A stretch of 64,000 nucleotides of DNA from GWC2-37-13 sp049323035 (lineage in GTDB: Bacteria > Patescibacteriota > Microgenomatia > UBA1406 > GWC2-37-13): the NCBI GenBank assembly GCA_049323035.1, contig JBMOLB010000005.1, forward strand, positions 868,001 through 932,000, read 5' to 3'. Made by a program: the position numbers and the translations under genes. This document shows positions 58,609 through 64,000 of this stretch, in pieces. A model generated the notes under the pieces. It saw nothing but the letters and a program-made list of their open reading frames with translations, ran no database searches and was not told where the DNA came from. The number at the start of each line of letters is the position of its first letter. Positions within the stretch are counted from its first letter, which is position 1.

Positions 58609-60261
58609 ATGAAAAAAATATCAGCCTTCATTTTTTTACTGGTCTTATTCTTTGTAATGAGGGCAGCCGTATTGGCAGAAAACCCCAACAACATTTTCGG
58701 AATCCATCTGGCCCAACCGGCTGCCGAGGACATAAGATCGGCGGCCGACCTTGTCAATTCCGGAGGCGGAAAATGGGGTTATATCACCCTGGTTATCCAG
58801 GAGAACGACCGGAGTCGCGATAAGTGGCAGGGCGTTTTTGACCAGCTGAGGGAGCTTCACTTGATACCGATCGTCCGTTTGGCCACTCAGGCTGAAGGGG
58901 AGAATTGGCGCCGCCCTGAAGCCAGAGATGCCAAAGATTGGGCGGATTTTTTGAACTCCCTGAATTGGGTGGTCAAGAGAAGATATGTTATTCTGTTCAA
59001 CGAGCCAAACCACAACTCGGAGTGGGGAGGGGAAGTCGATGAAAAAAGCTTTACAAACGTGTCTTTTGAATTTGCAAAAACACTCAAGGAGAAAAACAGC
59101 GATTTTTTCGTCATGCTTGCAGGGTTTGATGCCTCGGCACCTTCCTGGCCGCCCGGGATGGAGGATGAGGAGGTGTTTTTGAAACGGGTGATCGAACAAA
59201 GAAAAGAACTGTTCGATTACGTGGACGGCTGGGCATCGCACTCGTATCCTAACCCCGGATTTTCCGGTTCGCCATATTCGACCGGCCGGGGAACCATTAA
59301 GACCTATGATTGGGAACTTTCATTGCTGCGGAGTCTTGGCGTATCAAAGGACTTGCCGGTTTTCATCACCGAAACCGGCTGGAAACTGGGGAACGATGGC
59401 GCGATTGCCCAAAATTTCCTGACTGCGTACGGGATTTGGAGCCAAGACCTGAGGATTATCGCCGTTACTCCATTCATCTTGAATTACCAATCGCCCCCCT
59501 TCCTGGAATTTTCCTGGAAAAGGCCGGGGGATGACGGATTTTGGCAACAGTACTATTCCATCCAGGCTTTTACCAAAACGGCCGGCGACCCGGAAAGGCT
59601 GGAAAAAGGCACCCTTACTTACCGATTGCCTCATGAGCTGGTTGCCCAATCAAAATATGACTTCCGCGTCAACCTGAAAAACACCGGTCAGGCGATTTGG
59701 GACAAGGAGGAGGGGTATGAACTCCAAATCACCAACGACGGGGTAAAAAGCACCGAAACGTTGGTCGGCGACATCAAGGATGTCAAACCTTTCCAGGAAA
59801 GATCCGTTGACTTCAGCCTGAAAACGGGATTATTGGAAGGCAACCAGAAGATTAAGTTCAGTTTGGTTAAGGGCGGCAAATTGATTTTCGGCTCCCGTAC
59901 ATGGGACTTCAATATCCTACCTTTGCCGAGCCTCGAGTTTGAGGTAAATTTTTTTCCGTTTTTCAAGGGAAAGGGACAAGACTTTGAAATCCAGATATTC
60001 GACTCGGAGGAGAGGCTGGTATATAAGAATAAAGGCATAGAAGTGAAGAACGGATTAGGGACGGTCAAAACGATCCAGAACGTGGCCATAGACGAACTTT
60101 ACCGGATCGTAATTCTCAAGCCGGGTTATTTGCCGAGACAAAGCTTCTACGTATTCAAAAAAAGCGACAATATGATCAGGTTCGAAAAAATGCTGCCAAT
60201 TGATTTCAACCACGACGGTAGATTCGACTGGAACGACATTCTTAAACTGTTCGGACGTTGA
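58609..60261 (+). CDS. Secreted TIM-barrel glycoside hydrolase with Ig-like and dockerin-like tail
   Basis: 550 aa with a signal peptide (about 1-24). The barrel shows Glu132 in LFNEPNH as the likely acid/base and Glu255 in FITETGW as the likely nucleophile, the clan GH-A layout. After residue about 335 there is an immunoglobulin-like module (DFRVNLKNTGQAIWDKEEGYEL), then a second beta module, and the end DFNHDGRFDWNDILKLF is one dockerin-type calcium loop. It may trim the cell's own glycan or a host glycan. The exact GH family is not assigned. Confidence 0.8.
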   Translation: MKKISAFIFLLVLFFVMRAAVLAENPNNIFGIHLAQPAAEDIRSAADLVNSGGGKWGYITLVIQENDRSRDKWQGVFDQLRELHLIPIVRLATQAEGENWRRPEARDAKDWADFLNSLNWVVKRRYVILFNEPNHNSEWGGEVDEKSFTNVSFEFAKTLKEKNSDFFVMLAGFDASAPSWPPGMEDEEVFLKRVIEQRKELFDYVDGWASHSYPNPGFSGSPYSTGRGTIKTYDWELSLLRSLGVSKDLPVFITETGWKLGNDGAIAQNFLTAYGIWSQDLRIIAVTPFILNYQSPPFLEFSWKRPGDDGFWQQYYSIQAFTKTAGDPERLEKGTLTYRLPHELVAQSKYDFRVNLKNTGQAIWDKEEGYELQITNDGVKSTETLVGDIKDVKPFQERSVDFSLKTGLLEGNQKIKFSLVKGGKLIFGSRTWDFNILPLPSLEFEVNFFPFFKGKGQDFEIQIFDSEERLVYKNKGIEVKNGLGTVKTIQNVAIDELYRIVILKPGYLPRQSFYVFKKSDNMIRFEKMLPIDFNHDGRFDWNDILKLFGR

Positions 60262-60286
60262 TTTTATGTGACGACTAACATATAAT
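60258..60286 (+). promoter_or_regulatory. Promoter of the PRPP-synthetase-like gene
   Basis: TTGATT (60258-60263), 17 bp, TATAAT (60281-60286), then nine bases to ATG at 60296. The -35 box overlaps the preceding stop codon. The predicted leader is zero to three bases. Confidence 0.75.
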
Positions 60287-60295
60287 CATACAACT

Positions 60296-61717
60296 ATGCT
60301 CGGTAAGGCCGAATATCAGTATATTGTCCAAAGACTGCAGGACAAAGAAAGACCATTTTTAAGGCCCAGGGGATTTCCTGCAAAAGCTTTTGATATAGAG
60401 ACGCTTCCTTATCAATTATCGCTCGGAAATGGTGAAACAAGAGTGGTATATCCGAGGGCTCTTTCCTTCACTAGGGAATGGGGAGAAAAGACCTGGGTTG
60501 AAAAGACGAACGCCTTGACTAAGGAGGAGCGAAGGGATTGCCAAATTGTCATAATCCCGCCAAGACATACAAAAAACGGCAATGGAGACTTCTCAATATC
60601 TCTCCATAGAGAATTACAGGAAGATAATCTCGGCAGCAGACATCCGGTAATACTTTTTAATAGAACAAGGTACGAAGAGCATGAGTACGGAAAAAATATT
60701 GGTATGGATGTGGGACAGCAGAAAGCCGTAAAATCTGTATATATCGTTGCGTCAGGCGTCACCGAGGAAGACTTAAGCGATATTAGGGCGGTCGCCAAGG
60801 AATATAAAGACGCCGGAGCAATTGAAGTAAACTTGATCGCCCCTTTCATAAAAGACGAAAGGGAAGACAAGAACATTGGCAAGAGTAGAGACGATAAAGA
60901 GGGAACCTATAACGGAAGGATAATAAAAATAAAAAACGTTATGGAGGCGTTTTCGAGTGCCGGAATAGATAGAATTGTAACTTTTGAGCCCCATTCCTCC
61001 GCAACCCAGTCATTCGCAATTATCAACGGAATGGCGTTGGCGCCGATTTCTCTGGAGGAAGAACTCATCGGTGAGATAAAAGACAAGATAAGGGTCGACC
61101 CCAACAATTGGGTAGTTGTAAGACCAGACGCTGGGCGGAACTTAGTTGCCACAAGAATAGAAAGATTGTTTAACTTGCCTGGTGTACATTTGGAAAAATT
61201 GCGCAATTCTGCAACCAGGCAATCAGAAACAACTTCACTATCTGAAGCTGAAGCTATGGCTTTGAAAGGCAAAAATACCATTCTTTACGACGATGAAGGG
61301 GGAACCCTTGGTACCATACGTGACATTGTTTTATCAAAATTTATTCCTGCAGGCGTTAGTAGCATCAATATATTTTTGGCGCATGCGAGATTGCAGAAGA
61401 AGTGGCGCAAAAATCTGGACGAGATCATAAGAAACGCAAAAAAGAAAAATATTCCCATAAATATATATTTTTCAGATTCAAGAAGACCGCTTGGTAATTT
61501 AAAATTGGCTTTGAGAGATTACAGCAAAATAATTAAAGTAATTCCGATAAAAGAGAAAGTCAAAAAAACCATCATGGCCTGTATCCAGGGAGTGAATTTT
61601 TGGGTGAATAACGGCAATCAGGGAGTCAATTGGGAAAGATCAATCCTTCAGGCAGTCCCATGGTTTGACAGCGACGATTATTGGGATAAAATAGCAGGCT
61701 TATCTGCCTCTAACTGA
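60296..61717 (+). CDS. Divergent PRPP-synthetase-like protein
   Basis: 473 aa, longer than ribose-phosphate pyrophosphokinase (about 315 aa). Family traces are VTFEPHSSATQSFA near residue 225 (PRS has DLH..Q..GFF), VVVRPDAGRNLVATRI near 275 (PRS: SPDAGG), and LYDDEGGTLGTIRDIV near 330, where the PRPP loop usually reads DDxxDTGGT. The first 120 residues and the last 70 have no match I can name. It may be a PRPP synthetase with an added domain, or a phosphoribosyltransferase-like protein of changed function. It is convergent with the aminotransferase gene with no gap. Confidence 0.65.
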   Translation: MLGKAEYQYIVQRLQDKERPFLRPRGFPAKAFDIETLPYQLSLGNGETRVVYPRALSFTREWGEKTWVEKTNALTKEERRDCQIVIIPPRHTKNGNGDFSISLHRELQEDNLGSRHPVILFNRTRYEEHEYGKNIGMDVGQQKAVKSVYIVASGVTEEDLSDIRAVAKEYKDAGAIEVNLIAPFIKDEREDKNIGKSRDDKEGTYNGRIIKIKNVMEAFSSAGIDRIVTFEPHSSATQSFAIINGMALAPISLEEELIGEIKDKIRVDPNNWVVVRPDAGRNLVATRIERLFNLPGVHLEKLRNSATRQSETTSLSEAEAMALKGKNTILYDDEGGTLGTIRDIVLSKFIPAGVSSINIFLAHARLQKKWRKNLDEIIRNAKKKNIPINIYFSDSRRPLGNLKLALRDYSKIIKVIPIKEKVKKTIMACIQGVNFWVNNGNQGVNWERSILQAVPWFDSDDYWDKIAGLSASN

Positions 61718-62884
61718 TCACTCTATATCCCCGCAGAATTTATGCATCCTTTCCAGGCCCCGCTTTATGTGTTCTGTGCCGGTTGCATAACTCAAGCGAA
61801 CATACCGGTCATCCCCAAAGGCAACGCCCGGGATCACGGCCACGTATGCCTCGTCGAGCAGCCGGGTGCAGAAGTCAATAGAACCTTTGATGTTGCCCTT
61901 GTAGTATGCCGAAACATCGGCAAAAACGTAAAATGCCCCGTCTGGGAGCGGGGCAATAACGCCTTCGATGGAGTTGAGCTTCTCAACCATCAGGTCGCGC
62001 CTTTTCTTGTATTCCCAGATCATCTTCGGAATATGGTCCTGAGGTCCATAGATGGCGGCAAGGGCCGCCTTTTGCGAAATCGATGAAGCATTCGAAGTAA
62101 TGTGATCCTGAAGTCTGGTTGCGACCTTGATGACTTCTTCAGGGCCGGCAACGTAACCCAACCGCCATCCGGTCATCGAATAGCTTTTGGAAATGCCGTT
62201 TACGACGGCGGTTATACCCTTAACCTTGTCGTTTATGCTGGCGATCGAAACGTGCTTCTTGTCGTAGACAAGCTTCTCGTAGATTTCATCTGACAGTATG
62301 AAAATGTTGTGCTTGACGCAAATGGCGGCAATTTTTTTGAGATCTTTTTCGTCATATACGGCGCCGGTCGGATTTACCGGGGAATTGAGGATGAGCATTT
62401 TGGTTTTTGGGGTGACGGCCCTTTCAAGATCTTCCGGATCAAGTTTAAAACCGCGCGTTCTGATGAAAACCGAAACGCCTCCCGCCATCTTGACCATCTC
62501 CTCGTAGGACACCCAATACGGAACCGGGACAATAACTTCGTCACCGGAATCGACGACCGTCATTATGATTTCGTACAACGCCTGCTTTGCCCCGGTCGAT
62601 ACCAATATTTGGTTGGTTTTATAGTCAAGCCAATTATCGCGTCGTAGTTTTCCGGCGATCGCTTCTCTGAGTTCAGTTATGCCGGCGGTTGCCGTGTATT
62701 TGGTAAACCCTTCGTCGATTGCCTGTTTGGCGGCATCCTTGATATGGATCATGGTATCAAAATCCGGTTCCCCCGCCCCGAAAGATACCACATCCAGGCC
62801 CTGTTTTTTCATCTCCTTGGCCTTGGCGGTAATCGAAAGGGTGAGTGAGGGATTAATTGACGAAGCCCGTTTTGATAACTTCAT
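61718..62884 (-). CDS. aspC: Aspartate aminotransferase (class I/II)
   Basis: 388 aa, the usual length. Motifs: VSFGAGEPDFDT near residue 34, TGAKQALYEI near 97, ILNSPVNPTGAVYDE near 169, the Schiff-base Lys in NGISKSYSMTGWRLGY near 234, and substrate-binding Arg in YVRLSYATG near 370. It interconverts aspartate and oxaloacetate, and may also act on other amino acids. It lies six bases after pckA in the same direction; the two share oxaloacetate. Confidence 0.92.
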   Translation of the reverse strand: MKLSKRASSINPSLTLSITAKAKEMKKQGLDVVSFGAGEPDFDTMIHIKDAAKQAIDEGFTKYTATAGITELREAIAGKLRRDNWLDYKTNQILVSTGAKQALYEIIMTVVDSGDEVIVPVPYWVSYEEMVKMAGGVSVFIRTRGFKLDPEDLERAVTPKTKMLILNSPVNPTGAVYDEKDLKKIAAICVKHNIFILSDEIYEKLVYDKKHVSIASINDKVKGITAVVNGISKSYSMTGWRLGYVAGPEEVIKVATRLQDHITSNASSISQKAALAAIYGPQDHIPKMIWEYKKRRDLMVEKLNSIEGVIAPLPDGAFYVFADVSAYYKGNIKGSIDFCTRLLDEAYVAVIPGVAFGDDRYVRLSYATGTEHIKRGLERMHKFCGDIE

Positions 62885-62890
62885 ATTGGT

Positions 62891-64000
62891 TTATGCTGCC
62901 GGTCCAGAATTTTTAATTGATTCTTGAACGTCTGGATATTTTTTTATGTTTTCCATAAAAAGTTTAGCTAATTTTTTTGCCGATTCAAAGTACCAGTTTT
63001 TATTGGTCCAGGAAAAAGACGGATCGAGGATAGTGTCGTCCACCAGGGCGATATGTTTTGGCACGTAAAGGTTGAATATCCTGTCGTGGCGGCATTCGGC
63101 TTCGTCAAGTTCGCCCTTGAGGATGGCTGAAATGATCGACCTTGTGTCCCTGATTGATATCCGGTGACCGGTGCCGTACGGCCCGCCTACCCAACCGGTA
63201 TTGACCAGAAAAACCCTGGTCTCGTTTTTTTTCAGGTATTTCTTTAGAAGCTTCAGGTAAACCATCGGGCGCAAGGGCATGAATGGCCCGCCGAAATAGG
63301 CCGAAAATGTTGGAACCGGTTCGGTGACGCCCCGTTCGGTCCCGGCGAGTTTGGACGTGTAACCGGACAAAAAGTGGTAGGCGGCCTGGTTTAATGTCAA
63401 ATGGGCGACCGGGGGGAGAGTTCCTGAGGCATCGGCCGTAAGGAAGATTGCATATTTGGGGTGCTTGGCTTTTCCCTCGGGTACGTAATTGGAAATAAAG
63501 GAAAGCGGATAAACTGCCCGGGTGTTCTCGGTGAATTTTTTCGAATCGAAATCAAAGTCCCGGTCCGCCGTCAGAGCGACGTTTTCGGCGAGCGCCTCTT
63601 TGCGATGGATGGCCGACCAGATTTGAGGCTCTGAATCCTTTCTGATAGAAATGCATTTGGCGTAGCATCCGCCTTCAAAATTAAAGATTCCCTGCGGGCT
63701 CCAACCGTGTTCGTCGTCGCCTATAAGTCGTCTTGAGGGATCGGCCGACAGGGTCGTCTTACCTGTTCCGGACAGTCCGAAAAACAAAGCAGATGTCTTG
63801 CCCGCCCGATCTATGTTGGCGCTGCAGTGCATTGGAAAAACCTGTTTTTGGGGAAGAAGGTAGTTCATGTAGGAGAATACCGACTTCTTTATTTCGCCCG
63901 CGTATTTGGTGCCGCCGATGAGTATGGTTTTTTTGTCTATGTTGAGGATAATGAACGCTTCGGAATTGGTGCGGTCTACGGCCGGGTCGGCCGTCACCGA
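62891..64000 (-). CDS. pckA: Phosphoenolpyruvate carboxykinase (ATP), 5' end outside window
   Basis: The C-terminal 369 residues of an ATP-type PEPCK (about 530 aa). The frame is open at the window edge, so the N-terminus is missing only because of the cut. Visible are the kinase-1a loop GLSGTGKTTLSADP, GDDEHGW (metal site), FNFEGGCYAK, and NTGWVGGPYGTGHRISI in the adenine-binding part. The enzyme links oxaloacetate and phosphoenolpyruvate. With aspartate aminotransferase it forms a small operon joining amino acids to glycolysis or gluconeogenesis. Confidence 0.95.
   Translation of the reverse strand, partial: SVTADPAVDRTNSEAFIILNIDKKTILIGGTKYAGEIKKSVFSYMNYLLPQKQVFPMHCSANIDRAGKTSALFFGLSGTGKTTLSADPSRRLIGDDEHGWSPQGIFNFEGGCYAKCISIRKDSEPQIWSAIHRKEALAENVALTADRDFDFDSKKFTENTRAVYPLSFISNYVPEGKAKHPKYAIFLTADASGTLPPVAHLTLNQAAYHFLSGYTSKLAGTERGVTEPVPTFSAYFGGPFMPLRPMVYLKLLKKYLKKNETRVFLVNTGWVGGPYGTGHRISIRDTRSIISAILKGELDEAECRHDRIFNLYVPKHIALVDDTILDPSFSWTNKNWYFESAKKLAKLFMENIKKYPDVQESIKNSGPAA

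Noticed and set aside
1..64000. UGA recoded as glycine or tryptophan
   Set aside because: Many recognisable genes end at TGA with family-typical C-termini, for example the RGP-like gene and the PRPP-like gene, and no frames read through TGA.
1..64000. CRISPR arrays, insertion sequences, prophage and rRNA genes
   Set aside because: No regularly spaced repeats, transposase motifs, phage structural genes or rRNA signatures were seen. The Xer-like gene alone is not evidence of a mobile element.

Overview
The window looks like a chromosomal segment of a Candidate Phyla Radiation (Patescibacteria) bacterium, most likely in the Microgenomates group. This is inferred from gene content and style, not from a marker-gene tree. 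The signs are very dense packing with 1-4 nt gene overlaps (also between convergent genes), single scattered tRNA genes without encoded CCA, a PrgI/TraC/VirB4/VirD4-type ATPase set, a large surface-glycan locus and many large unassigned secreted proteins. UGA is used as stop throughout, which argues against Gracilibacteria and Absconditabacteria. No rRNA, CRISPR array or insertion sequence was found.

Layout. 1-3290: dnaA (3' end outside the window) with a DnaA-box pair over its own promoter, a Xer-like recombinase that lacks catalytic residues, and a four-domain S1 protein. 3297-6535: VirB4-type ATPase, a split-off TraC-like N-terminal protein and a PrgI-family membrane protein. 6631-7673: a 60-aa ORF, tRNA-Ala(GGC) and an unknown gene. 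7735-13187: a four-gene operon (unknown 505-aa protein, enolase-superfamily racemase/epimerase, VanX-like dipeptidase, class III aminotransferase) behind a leader RNA carrying two similar terminator cassettes. 13486-21045: acylphosphatase, VirD4-like ATPase, flavin reductase, PBP2, a PIG-V-like mannosyltransferase and a drug/metabolite transporter. 21097-26596: tRNA-Pro(GGG), a lycopene-cyclase-domain protein, adenosine-specific kinase, HD protein and gatCAB.

26601-47304 is a 21-kb glycan locus: an initiating sugar transferase, an RGP-like mutase, two related methyltransferases around a PLP decarboxylase, two ABC-2 exporters, an LmbE deacetylase, several glycosyltransferases, an Alg13/Alg14-like pair and a polymerase/ligase. 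Inside it (30978-33317) sits a compact set that resembles a RiPP (modified peptide) system: a QueC-like PP-loop ATPase, a 35-aa basic peptide with a Tyr-x-x-Pro motif, a PqqD-like protein whose start overlaps the peptide's stop by four bases, and a convergent ABC ATPase fused to an S26/SEC11-type signal peptidase domain. I consider this the most interesting system in the window.

47368-60261 is mainly a surface and secretion region: two paralogous anchored proteins, a 1077-aa divergent SecA-like DEAD ATPase, a large lipoprotein, a thrombospondin-type-1-like secreted protein, a second polymerase/ligase, a pilin-like protein, dCMP deaminase and a secreted glycoside hydrolase. 60296-64000 holds a divergent PRPP-synthetase-like protein, aspartate aminotransferase and a partial ATP-type PEP carboxykinase.

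Promoters follow the sigma-70 pattern (TTGAnn, 16-17 bp, TATAAT-like). In many cases the -10 box lies only 5-11 bases before the start codon, so leaderless or near-leaderless transcripts look common. No gene-free stretch exceeds 300 bases; the longest (13188-13485) holds the tandem leader.
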